In this document: piece by piece, positions 42,345 through 51,200 of the stretch
How positions within the stretch are numbered: the stretch's first letter is position 1
How the letters are laid out: each line of letters begins with the position of its first letter
NCBI GenBank assembly: GCA_947165675.1
Contig: CAMVBJ010000002.1
Coordinates: forward strand, 109,570 to 162,069
Source of the DNA: an uncultured Prevotellaceae bacterium
GTDB lineage: Bacteria; Bacteroidota; Bacteroidia; Bacteroidales; Muribaculaceae
DNA: 52,500 bases
Direction of reading: 5' to 3'
Made by a program: the position numbers and the translations under genes
Notes under the pieces: generated by a model
Database searches by the model: none
Seen by the model: only the letters and a program-made list of their open reading frames with translations
Told to the model about the DNA's origin: nothing

Positions 42345-42480
42345 TTGGCATACCTTTCAGGATAACTTGTAGCGGTGAGGCATCAAGCCAGTTTTATCAC
42401 CCGCTCCAAGTGAGGGTTGCCAGCGACAAACGCGCCAGATTAGACGGGATAACTACCGCTAATGTGGCGCGAATTCTTTT
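42345..42480 (+). promoter_or_regulatory. Candidate structured leader RNA, copy B
   Basis: AGCGGT (42371-42376) can pair with ACCGCT (42455-42460) and CCCG (42400-42403) with CGGG (42445-42448), the same nesting as in copy A although the intervening sequence differs. The 3' block at 42442-42473 matches copy A with only a few changes. It ends 80 bases before the TonB receptor start. Confidence 0.55.
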
Positions 42481-42552
42481 TCAAACTCTCATTAAAAGAA
42501 TCAATTTTCTAATTATTTATAGTTATTCATCAATTAAATCCAGTTTATTTGT

Positions 42553-45500
42553 ATGTTGAGAACAGTTAAGCTTTTGGCATTAGTTGCAATGTTCTTTGTG
42601 GCATTGGCATCGAGTGCCCAGGTGACGACCTCGGCGTTGTCCGGTGTTGTGACCGATGAAAATCATGAGGCGATGATCGGCGCAACGATTACCGCCTTGC
42701 ACACGCCCTCGGGCACTCAGTACAACGCCGTCACCAACATTGACGGCCGCTACTCCATCAAGGGTATGCGTCCCGGTGGTCCTTACACCGTGACGGTGAG
42801 CTACATCGGTTATCAGACCCGCCAAGTCGAGGATGTTACCTTGCAACTGGCTGAGACCTATGACCTGAATGTGGACATGAGTGTTGACGCTAACACCCTG
42901 GGTGAGGTGGTTGTTACCAGCGAGGCTACCAAGTTCCGTGCCGAGAAGACTGGTGCTGCCACTAACATCAACAGCACCCAGATCACCAACCTGCCCACTG
43001 TTACCCGCAGCTTGACCGACGTTACCCGTCTGTCGCCCTTCGGTGGCAATGGCATGAGCTTTGGTGGTACCGATGGTCGTCTGGCCAACTTCACGGTCGA
43101 TGGTGCAAACTTCAACAACAACTTTGGTCTGAGCGACAACCTGCCCGGTGGTGGTAACCCCATTAGCATCGAAGCCATCGAGGAGATGCAGGTGGTTGTT
43201 TCGCCCTATGATGTGCGTCAGACCAACTTCATCGGTGGTGGCGTGAACGCGATCACCAAGAGTGGTACCAACACCTTCCGCGGCAGTGCCTACATCTATC
43301 ACCGCAACGAGAACCTGCGTGGTGACGCTGTTGACCGTTTCCAGATTGCAGGTGCCCGCGACAAGGATCAGGTGACTACCTATGGCTTCACCTTGGGTGG
43401 CCCGATCTGGAAGAACAAGATCTTCTTCTTTGTCAACGGTGAAATGACCAAGCAGCCCACCATCGTCAACCGCTATCGCGCCAGCGAGGACGGCGTGGGC
43501 GATGATGAGCGCTATATCTCTCGCACGACCCTTAGCGACCTGGCTCGCGTGAGCGATTTTGTGAAGAACAAGTATGGTTATGACACGGGTTCCTATACCA
43601 GCTTCCCTGCCGACGAGAACAACTACAAGTTGCTGGCCCGCTTGGACTGGAACATCACCAACGACCACCACTTGTCGCTGCGTTACAACTACACCAAGAA
43701 CCGCTACTGGTCCAACCCCAACGGCACCTCGATGGACGGTGGAACACGTATGCCCAACTACCGTGTATCGGCCTACTCCTTCTCGTTTGCCAACTCGATG
43801 TATGGCATGGACAACCTGGTGCACTCGTTTGCCGCTAACTTGAACAGCCGCCTGGCCGACAACCTGTCTAATGAGTTCCTGGCCACTTACTCCAAGCTGG
43901 ATGACATCCGCGCCACCAACTCGAGCGAGTTCCCCTTCATCGACATCACGATGACCGATGAGTATGGCAACAAGGACAACTACATGGCTCTGGGTTATGA
44001 GTTGTTTACCTGGAACAACGCCGTTCACAATACCATTTGGAACCTGCGTGACGATGTTACCTGGTACTATGGTAACCACAAGATCATGGGTGGTCTCACC
44101 TTTGAGCACCAGATGGCCGACAACCAGTACATGCGCAATGGTACCGGTTACTACCGTTACAACAGCGTGGATGACTTTATCAACGGCGCCGTTCCCGAGG
44201 TCGTTTGCTTGACCTACGGTTACGGCAGTGAGACCAAGCCTGCTGCCCGTGTGCAGTTCAACAAGGCTGGCCTGTATGTACAGGACGAGTGGAATGTGAC
44301 CCGCAACTTCAAGTTGACCTATGGTCTGCGTCTCGACGGTCTGTTCTTCAACAACGGTGACCTGCTCACCAACAATGCCATCCTGGCTCTTGACTATTAT
44401 GACAAGAACGGCGACGTTCGTCACATCGACACCGGTAAGTGGCCCAACAGCAACCTGATCGTTCAACCTCGCGTGGGCTTCAGCTGGGACGTATTGGGTA
44501 ATAACACCCTCAAGCTGCGTGGAGGTTCGGGTCTGTTCTCGGGTCGTCTGCCTCTGGTATTCTTCACCAACATGCCCACCAACGGTGGTCTGGTACAGTA
44601 TCAGGCACAGCTCAATGGCAACACCAAGATCGGTGGCCTCGACAAGGATGGTAATTATGTTCCCACCCGTGGCTATGAGAACTACAGTGGTGCTTACACT
44701 ACCGATGCCAAGGGTAACCGCTATATCGACATGAGCCAGTTTGCTGGCGGTCTGGTGACCGACGCCAATGGCAATGCCTCGATCAACGCCCTGCGCGACA
44801 AGCTCATCGGCATGGGTTATCCCGAGAACGTGACCAGCGACATGGGTACCGTTCCCTCATCGATCTCGGCTGTAGATCCCAAGTTCAAGATGCCGATGGT
44901 GTGGAAGAGCTCACTGGCTGTTGACTACAACGTGCCCGTATCGTTCCCCCTGAGCGTGACTGTTGAGGGTATCTTTACCAAGAACATCAACGCTGCCAGC
45001 ATCAGTGACTGGAGTATGCCTGGCGTGGGTGGTTATGCCCGCTTCAACGGTGCCGACAACCGTCCGATCTTCCCCGCCGGTTTCCGTCGTGGTACCAAGG
45101 CCTTCGTTCTTGAGAACACCAGCCGTGGTTATGGTTGGATTGCCAACGTGACCTTGAATGCCCGTCCTGTTGAGTGGTTGAGCCTGATGGCTGCCTATAC
45201 CCACACCGTGAACAAGGAAGTGACTGGTATGCCCGGCAGTGCTGCCGAGAGTGCCTTCACCTATGTTCCCACCGTCGAGGGTCCCAACAACATCAAGCTG
45301 CACAACTCGCAGTATGTTACTCCTGACCGTTTTGTCTTCTCGGCAACTGGTCACGACAAGAGCGGTAACCACTATGGCCTGATCTATGAGACCTGGCGTG
45401 GCGGTTACAAGTATTCCTACATGATGAACAACGACATGAACGGTGACGGTTACAACTACGATGCCATGTACATTCCCACCGATGCACAGGTCGAGAACGG

Positions 45501-45936
45501 CGAGTTCCGCTTCATCAACACCGACAGCAAGAACCGCTTCATGGACTATGTTCACAACAACAAGAGCCTGAAGAACCACCAGGGCGAGTATGCCGAGCCT
45601 TACAGCCTGTACAGCCCCTGGGTTCACCGTGTTGACCTGAGTTACAAGCATGACTTCTCGCTGAACGTGTGTGGCGCAAAGCACACCCTGCAGCTGAGCT
45701 TCGATATCAAGAACCTGATGAACCTGTTCAACTCGAGCTGGGGCGTGAGCAAGTATCTCAACCCCGAGATTGGCAGTGATCCCCGCCTGCTTAGGTATGA
45801 GGGCGTTGATGCCGAGGGTTATGCCACCTTCTCGACCAATCCTGCCATCAACAGCGACGTCAAGACCTTTGTTCCCAACAAGACGCTCGGTCAGTGCTGG
45901 AATGCTTCGATCGGTATTAAGTACATCTTCAACTAA
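42553..45936 (+). CDS. TonB-dependent receptor, Oar-like
   Basis: An 1127-residue outer-membrane protein; signal peptide about 1-22. A carboxypeptidase-regulatory-like domain (about 25-110: LSGVVTDENHEAMIGATITA, YSIKGMRPGGPYTVTVSYIG) precedes a plug (about 120-235: NLPTVTRSLTDVTRLSPFGG, EAIEEMQVVVSPYDVRQTNF) and a long beta-barrel ending in Phe-Asn (YIFN). The layout matches Oar-type receptors rather than SusC, and no SusD gene follows; a BACON/OB-fold lipoprotein gene does, after 26 bases. It imports or exports an unknown substrate using TonB energy. Confidence 0.92.
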   Translation: MLRTVKLLALVAMFFVALASSAQVTTSALSGVVTDENHEAMIGATITALHTPSGTQYNAVTNIDGRYSIKGMRPGGPYTVTVSYIGYQTRQVEDVTLQLAETYDLNVDMSVDANTLGEVVVTSEATKFRAEKTGAATNINSTQITNLPTVTRSLTDVTRLSPFGGNGMSFGGTDGRLANFTVDGANFNNNFGLSDNLPGGGNPISIEAIEEMQVVVSPYDVRQTNFIGGGVNAITKSGTNTFRGSAYIYHRNENLRGDAVDRFQIAGARDKDQVTTYGFTLGGPIWKNKIFFFVNGEMTKQPTIVNRYRASEDGVGDDERYISRTTLSDLARVSDFVKNKYGYDTGSYTSFPADENNYKLLARLDWNITNDHHLSLRYNYTKNRYWSNPNGTSMDGGTRMPNYRVSAYSFSFANSMYGMDNLVHSFAANLNSRLADNLSNEFLATYSKLDDIRATNSSEFPFIDITMTDEYGNKDNYMALGYELFTWNNAVHNTIWNLRDDVTWYYGNHKIMGGLTFEHQMADNQYMRNGTGYYRYNSVDDFINGAVPEVVCLTYGYGSETKPAARVQFNKAGLYVQDEWNVTRNFKLTYGLRLDGLFFNNGDLLTNNAILALDYYDKNGDVRHIDTGKWPNSNLIVQPRVGFSWDVLGNNTLKLRGGSGLFSGRLPLVFFTNMPTNGGLVQYQAQLNGNTKIGGLDKDGNYVPTRGYENYSGAYTTDAKGNRYIDMSQFAGGLVTDANGNASINALRDKLIGMGYPENVTSDMGTVPSSISAVDPKFKMPMVWKSSLAVDYNVPVSFPLSVTVEGIFTKNINAASISDWSMPGVGGYARFNGADNRPIFPAGFRRGTKAFVLENTSRGYGWIANVTLNARPVEWLSLMAAYTHTVNKEVTGMPGSAAESAFTYVPTVEGPNNIKLHNSQYVTPDRFVFSATGHDKSGNHYGLIYETWRGGYKYSYMMNNDMNGDGYNYDAMYIPTDAQVENGEFRFINTDSKNRFMDYVHNNKSLKNHQGEYAEPYSLYSPWVHRVDLSYKHDFSLNVCGAKHTLQLSFDIKNLMNLFNSSWGVSKYLNPEIGSDPRLLRYEGVDAEGYATFSTNPAINSDVKTFVPNKTLGQCWNASIGIKYIFN

Positions 45937-45962
45937 TTCAAAGTCACAGAATACACATCATT

Positions 45963-47480
45963 ATGAAACTTAAATATTTTCTTTCGTTTTTTGCACTGGT
46001 CGCCCTGCTGTCGAGCTGCTCGGACGACAATGCAATAACTCTGCTCGATGAAATCCAGGTTTCGTCCTCCTATGTGAGCATCGATGTTAACGGTGGATCC
46101 AACACGATTACCGTCAATGCCAAGGATGCTTGGTCATTTGATGCTGAGGAAGTTCCCGAGTGGCTTACCATCAGCCCCATGACGGGCACCGCTGGTGAGA
46201 CCAAGGTGACCTTCAGTGCCCCCGCTGCCGCTGACGGCCGCAACACCGTGCTGCACATCGCATGTGCCGACAAGTCACAGACCGTCAACGTGATCCAAGG
46301 CCTTGCAGTGGTGCATAACGCCACCTGTGCCGAGGTCATTGCCGGCCCCGAGAGCAAGAACTACCGCGTTACCGGTGTCGTGGCTTCGATCGTGAACACC
46401 ACCTACGGTAACTGGTACCTGCGTGACGAGACTGGCGAAATCTATATCTATGGTACGCTTGATGCCAAGGGTAATGAGAAGAACTTCCTGAGCCTGGGCC
46501 TTGAGGTGGGTGACATCGTAACCGTCGAGGGTCCCAAGACCGTCTATAACGGTACCGTTGAGCTCGTTAACGTGACCGTTGTCAAGATCCAGAAGTCTCT
46601 GGTCAAGGTCGAGGGTTATGACCCCGAGGATGCTACTATCCCCGTCGAGGGTGGTACGGTAGCCGTCAACCTGACCTGCAAGACCAACAATGGCGTATCG
46701 GTTGAGATTCCCGAGGCTGCTAAGGATTGGCTGGGTATCGTGTCGGTAGCTGGTGGCGCTGAGCCCGTGGTTACCTTCCGTGCCGGTGCCAACCCTGGTG
46801 GCGACCGCAGTGCTGTGGTAGTCTTCAAGACCACCGACGACAATGGTCAGGAATATACCGCCGAGGCAACCATCTATCAGAAGGGTTCCATCGTTGAGTG
46901 CTCGGTAGCCGACTTCCTGGAGGCCCCCGTGGGCGATACCCAGTATCGCATCACCGGTGTGATTGCCGAGGTAGCCAACCCAACCTATGGCAACATCTAT
47001 CTCCGTGACTGGTCAGGTACGACCTACGTCTATGGTATCGGTGCCAAGGGTGACTTCGAGGCTGCTGGCCTCAAGGCTGGTGACATCGTTACCCTCGTGG
47101 GCAAACGTGGCGAGTACAAGGGCGTTGCCCAGATGACGGGTGCCCAACTCGAGGACGTCAAGCACGTGACTGCTGTGACCATCGACGAGTTCCTCGACAA
47201 GGAGGACAACCCCGATGTATATTACATGCTGACTGGTACGATCACCGAGATCGCTAACCCGACCTATGGTAACCTCTACCTCGATGATGGTACCAACGAT
47301 GTTTATGTCTATGGCTGCTATCCCGGTTGGGGCGCAACTGGCGACAACCGCAAGAACCTGCTCGAGACCTTAGGTATCGGCGTGGGCGATGAGTTGAGCG
47401 TTATCGGTGTCAAGAGCACCTACAAGGACACTCCTCAATTGGCCAACGGTATCTACTTCTCGCACACCAAGGCCCAGTAA
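45963..47480 (+). CDS. Surface lipoprotein with BACON and three OB-fold-like repeats
   Basis: A 505-residue lipoprotein (MKLKYFLSFFALVALLSSC; lipidated Cys 19) followed by acidic SDDN, a surface-export-like signal in Bacteroidetes. A BACON domain (about 35-115: DAWSFDAEEVPEWLTISPMT) leads to three OB-fold-like repeats, recognisable by YRVTGVVASIVNTTYGNWYL, YRITGVIAEVANPTYGNIYL and YMLTGTITEIANPTYGNLYL, each followed by a DxxG-YVYG turn; a second BACON-like segment lies between the first and second. It is cotranscribed with the receptor and takes the place a SusD-type partner would have, so it probably binds the receptor's substrate outside the cell. Confidence 0.82.
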   Translation: MKLKYFLSFFALVALLSSCSDDNAITLLDEIQVSSSYVSIDVNGGSNTITVNAKDAWSFDAEEVPEWLTISPMTGTAGETKVTFSAPAAADGRNTVLHIACADKSQTVNVIQGLAVVHNATCAEVIAGPESKNYRVTGVVASIVNTTYGNWYLRDETGEIYIYGTLDAKGNEKNFLSLGLEVGDIVTVEGPKTVYNGTVELVNVTVVKIQKSLVKVEGYDPEDATIPVEGGTVAVNLTCKTNNGVSVEIPEAAKDWLGIVSVAGGAEPVVTFRAGANPGGDRSAVVVFKTTDDNGQEYTAEATIYQKGSIVECSVADFLEAPVGDTQYRITGVIAEVANPTYGNIYLRDWSGTTYVYGIGAKGDFEAAGLKAGDIVTLVGKRGEYKGVAQMTGAQLEDVKHVTAVTIDEFLDKEDNPDVYYMLTGTITEIANPTYGNLYLDDGTNDVYVYGCYPGWGATGDNRKNLLETLGIGVGDELSVIGVKSTYKDTPQLANGIYFSHTKAQ

Positions 47481-47555
47481 TGGCGCTCAACAGAGAATAG
47501 AATTTTTCTGAGTCCTGTTACTAAGCACCATTACATTACACACTTATGAATTTTC

Positions 47556-47592
47556 AAGGGGGAGTCACCATGACAGGTATTCCCCCTTTTTC
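47556..47592 (+). terminator. Terminator of the TonB receptor operon
   Basis: AAGGGGGA (47556-47563) pairs with TCCCCCTT (47581-47588), followed by TTTCTT. It ends 20 bases before the next ATG, and I see no promoter between them, so read-through may feed the downstream gene. Confidence 0.75.
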
Positions 47593-47611
47593 TTAAATCA
47601 AGAAAGAAATA

Positions 47612-48811
47612 ATGCGTAGATTCCTTTTATCGCTATTACTATTGGCCGTGCTTCCTTGGCAGACTTGGGCCGCTGGACGCGACAACTACACGGTGATCAT
47701 TTCGCTCGATGGCCTGCGCTGGGACTACCTGGATGCCTATGACGTGCCGTTCATGCAGCAACTGGCACGCGAGGGTGTCAAGGCGGTGATGCAGCCGTCA
47801 TTCCCGAGCAAGACCTTCCCCAACCACTATACGCTGGCGACAGGCCTCACGCCCGACCATCACGGCATCATCGCCAACACCTTCTGGGACCGCGAGAAGG
47901 GCGTGGAGTTCTCCCTGGGCAACAAGGTGACGCGTGCCGACGGCAAGTATTATGGCGGTGACCCAGTGTGGCTCACGGCCAAGCATCAGGGCGTGAAGAC
48001 GGCAACAGTCTTCTGGGTGGGCAGTGATGTGGCTATTCATGGCGAGCATCCCACCTACTGGCGCGATTACCAGACCCAGCAACTCGACTTCGAGGGCCGG
48101 GTTGATGAGATCCTGCGATTACTCAAGATGCCCGAGAAGGACCGTCCCCACCTGGTGATGGCCTACTTTGAGGAACCCGACCGCAGTGGTCACAATTATG
48201 GTCCCATGAACCGACTGACACGCCGTGCTATGGAAGACATGGACCGCCTGTTGAGCTTGATGTGGACCCGCATCCAGATGCTGCCCATTGCCTCCCAGGT
48301 GAACCTGATCATTACCGGCGACCACGGCATGACCAGTGTGGACCCCAAGCGCTTTGTCGATATCGATGACGTGCTGCCCAAGCACTGGTACACGCGCTTC
48401 TGCAATGATTACCCGACGCTCATCTATGCCAGTGCCCCGCAATACATCGACTCCATCTGTGAAGCCATGCAGCATGTTGACCATGTCCGCGCCTGGAAGG
48501 CTGCCGACATCCCGGCTTATCTGGCTTATGGTACCAACAAGAATATGGGTGACGTCATCGTCCTGCCCGACGTGGGCTGGCTCTTTGCCGATAAGCCCAG
48601 TGGAAAGCAGCGTGGCAGCCACGGCTTTGACCACATGGCAGCCGACATGCAGGTGGGGTTCCGCGCCATCGGTCCCGACTTCAAGGTGGGCTACGAGAAG
48701 CCCGACCGCTTCCGCAACGTGTGCCTCTATCCCTTATTGTGCTACCTGCTGGGTGTCACTCCGTCGCCCAACGATGGCAACCTGGACGAGGTGCGCGACA
48801 TGCTCCGTTAA
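47612..48811 (+). CDS. Nucleotide pyrophosphatase/phosphodiesterase (alkaline phosphatase superfamily)
   Basis: A 399-residue exported enzyme; signal peptide about 1-20. Metal and catalytic residues of the NPP family are present: D33 in SLDGLRWDY, nucleophile T68 in FPSKTFPNHY, the EEPDRSGHNYG block (Asp, His), GDHGM (Asp, His) and SHGFDH (His). NPPs hydrolyse phosphodiester or pyrophosphate bonds of nucleotides or lipids in the periplasm or outside the cell. Substrate cannot be deduced. A perfect hairpin terminator follows. Confidence 0.9.
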   Translation: MRRFLLSLLLLAVLPWQTWAAGRDNYTVIISLDGLRWDYLDAYDVPFMQQLAREGVKAVMQPSFPSKTFPNHYTLATGLTPDHHGIIANTFWDREKGVEFSLGNKVTRADGKYYGGDPVWLTAKHQGVKTATVFWVGSDVAIHGEHPTYWRDYQTQQLDFEGRVDEILRLLKMPEKDRPHLVMAYFEEPDRSGHNYGPMNRLTRRAMEDMDRLLSLMWTRIQMLPIASQVNLIITGDHGMTSVDPKRFVDIDDVLPKHWYTRFCNDYPTLIYASAPQYIDSICEAMQHVDHVRAWKAADIPAYLAYGTNKNMGDVIVLPDVGWLFADKPSGKQRGSHGFDHMAADMQVGFRAIGPDFKVGYEKPDRFRNVCLYPLLCYLLGVTPSPNDGNLDEVRDMLR

Positions 48812-48843
48812 AAAAGCACGCTATCCTTACCCCGATAGACAAG

Positions 48844-48880
48844 ATTTCCCTCAATGTGTTGTGGCATTGAGGGAAATTTT
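48844..48880 (+). terminator. Terminator of the phosphodiesterase gene
   Basis: ATTTCCCTCAATG (48844-48856) and CATTGAGGGAAAT (48865-48877) form a perfect 13-pair stem with an 8-base loop, followed by TTT. The loop contains the TTG used as -33 element of the glyS promoter. Confidence 0.85.
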
Positions 48881-48889
48881 ATACCTTTG
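48859..48889 (+). promoter_or_regulatory. Promoter of the glycyl-tRNA synthetase gene
   Basis: TTG (48859-48861), 20 bases, TACCTTTG (48882-48889), with the ATG at 48941 about 50 bases on. The promoter overlaps the terminator hairpin of the preceding gene. Confidence 0.78.
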
Positions 48890-48940
48890 CGATTTGATTA
48901 TAAGAAAAATATCTACATAACAATACAACAAACTACTACA

Positions 48941-50485
48941 ATGGCAAAACAGGAAGACGTTTTCAAGAAAATCGTGTCGCATGCCAAGGAATATGGCTTT
49001 GTGTTCCCCTCAAGTGAAATCTATGACGGACTGGGAGCAGTCTATGACTATGCCCAGAACGGCGTCGAACTCAAGAATAATATCAAGCGCTACTGGTGGG
49101 AGGCGATGACCCTGCTCCACGAGAACATCGTGGGCATCGACAGCGCCATCTTCATGCACCCCACCATCTGGAAGGCTTCGGGTCATGTTGACGCATTCAA
49201 CGATCCCTTGATCGACAACCGTGACAGCAAGAAGCGCTATCGCGCCGACGTGCTCATTGAGGACGAGATCGCCAAGATCGAGGAGAAGATAAACAAGGAG
49301 TGTGAGAAAGCCGCCAAGCGTTTCGGCGACAAGTTCGACGAGGCCATGTTCCGCCAGACCAATCCGCGTGTGCTTGATAATCAGAAGAAGCGTGATGAAC
49401 TGCATGCCCGCTACGAGAAGGCGATGAACGACAATGACCTGGCCGAGTTGAAGCAGATCATCGTTGACTATGAAATTGTGGACCCCGTGAGCGGAACCAA
49501 GAACTGGACCGATGTGCGTCAGTTTAACCTGATGTTCAAGACCCAGATGGGCAGCAGCGCCGACTCGACGATGGACGTCTATCTGCGCCCCGAGACCGCC
49601 CAGGGTATCTTTGTCAACTTCTTGAATGTCCAGAAGACCGGCCGCATGCGCATCCCCTTCGGCATCGCCCAGATCGGCAAGGCCTTCCGTAACGAGATCG
49701 TGGCACGTCAGTTCATCTTCCGTATGCGAGAGTTCGAACAGATGGAGATGCAATTCTTTGTGCGTCCTGGCGAGGAGTTGAAGTGGTTTGACTACTGGCG
49801 TGAGCAGCGCCTGCGCTGGCACAAAGCCCTCGGTCTGGGTGACGAGAAGTACCGCTTCCATGACCACGAGAAGCTGGCCCACTATGCCAACGCTGCTACT
49901 GATATCGAGTTCAAGATGCCCTTCGGCTTCAAGGAGGTCGAGGGTATCCACAGCCGCACCGACTTTGACTTGAGCCAGCATGCCAAGTTCTCGGGCAAGA
50001 AGATCCAGTACTTTGACGCCGAGCTCAACGAGAGCTACACTCCTTATGTCATCGAGACTTCGATCGGCGTGGACCGCATGTTCCTGTCGGTAATGTGCTC
50101 CAGCTACGAGGAGCAGCAGCTCGACGGCGGCGACACCCGAGTGGTGCTCCACCTGCCCAAGGCCCTGGCTCCCATCAAGTGTGCCATCCTGCCGCTCGTG
50201 CGCAAGGACGGCATGCCCGAGAAGGCTCATGAGATCATGAACCTGTTGAAGTTTGACTTCGCTTGCCACTACGAGGACAAGGATACCGTCGGCAAGCGCT
50301 ATCGTCGCCAGGATGCCATCGGTACCCCCTATTGCATCACCGTCGATGGCCAGACGCTGGAGGACAACACCGTCACCCTGCGTGACCGTGACACCATGCA
50401 GCAGGAGCGCGTCGCTATCGCCGACCTGCCCGCTATCCTCGCCCGTGAGTGCAGCCTGAACAACGTCCTGCGCAAACTGATGTAG
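48941..50485 (+). CDS. glyS: Glycine--tRNA ligase, single-chain (alpha2) type
   Basis: A 514-residue class II synthetase that charges tRNA-Gly. It is the homodimeric type typical of Bacteroidetes, not the alpha2beta2 form. MAKQEDVFKKIVSHAKEYGF starts the catalytic core; YDYAQNGVELKNNIKRYWW is conserved, motif 2 reads FRNEIVARQFIFRMREFEQM, and motif 3 GVDRMFLSVM; the C-terminal anticodon-binding domain begins near VVLHLPKALAPIKCAILPL. I reject the longer frame from 48854, which would lie over the terminator and promoter. Confidence 0.96.
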   Translation: MAKQEDVFKKIVSHAKEYGFVFPSSEIYDGLGAVYDYAQNGVELKNNIKRYWWEAMTLLHENIVGIDSAIFMHPTIWKASGHVDAFNDPLIDNRDSKKRYRADVLIEDEIAKIEEKINKECEKAAKRFGDKFDEAMFRQTNPRVLDNQKKRDELHARYEKAMNDNDLAELKQIIVDYEIVDPVSGTKNWTDVRQFNLMFKTQMGSSADSTMDVYLRPETAQGIFVNFLNVQKTGRMRIPFGIAQIGKAFRNEIVARQFIFRMREFEQMEMQFFVRPGEELKWFDYWREQRLRWHKALGLGDEKYRFHDHEKLAHYANAATDIEFKMPFGFKEVEGIHSRTDFDLSQHAKFSGKKIQYFDAELNESYTPYVIETSIGVDRMFLSVMCSSYEEQQLDGGDTRVVLHLPKALAPIKCAILPLVRKDGMPEKAHEIMNLLKFDFACHYEDKDTVGKRYRRQDAIGTPYCITVDGQTLEDNTVTLRDRDTMQQERVAIADLPAILARECSLNNVLRKLM

Positions 50486-50486
50486 T

Positions 50487-50568
50487 TTTTTAAAGGCTTT
50501 AGGCTTTAGGTGTTAGGCATTAGTCCTCTCACCTAAAACCTTAAGCCTAAAAACCTAAGACCTAAAAA
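50487..50568. repeat. Inverted heptad repeats (TTAGGCT and CCTAAAA units)
   Basis: A left arm of TTAGG-type units (50496-50523) faces a right arm of CCTAAA-type units (50531-50567), so the transcript could fold into a long, imperfect hairpin. It fills the whole gap between glyS and the FKBP-like gene. A related CCTAAAAG run lies at 51174-51200. Confidence 0.65.
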
Positions 50569-51111
50569 ATGAAGAAGTTTTTCTATACCGTCATCATGGC
50601 AGTCGTGGCCATCACGATGCTTGATTCGTGCCTGGGTAAAAACGTGTATGACGAGTACAAGGACTGGCGCGAGAAGAATGAGGAATGGTACACCAACCAG
50701 GCCAATTCTGGTCAGTACAGCGCCTTCATCGCACCGTGGGACCCATCCGCCCAGGTGCTCATGCGCTGGCACAACGACACGATGCTCACGCGTGACAATC
50801 TCAAGCCGCTCATCTCATCCACGGTGGATGTTATCTACAAGCTAAGGCTGTACGACGGCACACTGGTTGATTCGTCCTACACGTCAAGTTCGGCCACCTT
50901 GTCGGACAGCATCTATCGCTCGGTAGTGAGTTCCAATGTAGAGGGCTGGATGATTGCCTTGACCCGTATGCACGTCGGTGACAGTTGCACCGTCATCATT
51001 CCTTATCCCCAGGGATACGGTTCGACCAAGAAGAGCGACAAGTTGCTGCCCTACAGCAACCTCATCTTTGACATGAAGCTGGTCAACATCTACAAGTACA
51101 AGGCCAACTGA
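50569..51111 (+). CDS. FKBP-type peptidyl-prolyl isomerase-like lipoprotein
   Basis: A 180-residue lipoprotein (MKKFFYTVIMAVVAITMLDSC; Cys 21 lipidated). After a helical N-terminal region, residues about 85-178 form an FKBP-like fold: VDVIYKLRLYDGTLVDSSYT, VEGWMIALTRMHVGDSCTVI, IPYPQGYGSTKKSDKLLPYS, NLIFDMKLVNI. FKBPs catalyse cis-trans isomerisation of prolyl bonds; here in the periplasm. Several aromatic active-site residues of classic FKBP look replaced, so activity is not certain. Confidence 0.85.
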   Translation: MKKFFYTVIMAVVAITMLDSCLGKNVYDEYKDWREKNEEWYTNQANSGQYSAFIAPWDPSAQVLMRWHNDTMLTRDNLKPLISSTVDVIYKLRLYDGTLVDSSYTSSSATLSDSIYRSVVSSNVEGWMIALTRMHVGDSCTVIIPYPQGYGSTKKSDKLLPYSNLIFDMKLVNIYKYKAN

Positions 51112-51134
51112 TCAGTTGAACCTATGTAACGAAC

Positions 51135-51172
51135 AATCCCCTCAGGCGTCGCGCGCCCCAGGGGATTATTTT
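51135..51172 (+). terminator. Terminator of the FKBP-like gene
   Basis: AATCCCCT (51135-51142) pairs with AGGGGATT (51160-51167), followed by ATTTTTT. The loop is GC-rich and may form extra pairs. Confidence 0.82.
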
Positions 51173-51173
51173 T

Positions 51174-51200
51174 TACCTAAAAGCCTAAAAGCCTAAAGCC
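51174..51200. repeat. CCTAAAAG tandem run
   Basis: Units CCTAAAAG, CCTAAAAG, CCTAAAG, CCTC follow each other up to the 3' end of the minus-strand gene at 51201. Same unit type as in the gap before the FKBP-like gene. Confidence 0.55.

Noticed and set aside
42332-42559. 75-codon frame in the leader of the TonB receptor gene
   Set aside because: It covers the conserved RNA block and runs into the receptor gene in another frame; the shared bases fit RNA pairing, not codons.
42580-44466. 628-codon open frame opposite the TonB receptor gene
   Set aside because: It is a mirror of the codon bias of the real gene (Val/Gly-rich, no family features), as are similar long antisense frames elsewhere.
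48854-48940. 29-residue N-terminal extension of glycyl-tRNA synthetase
   Set aside because: It would be encoded by the terminator hairpin and promoter; the family starts at MAKQEDVF.
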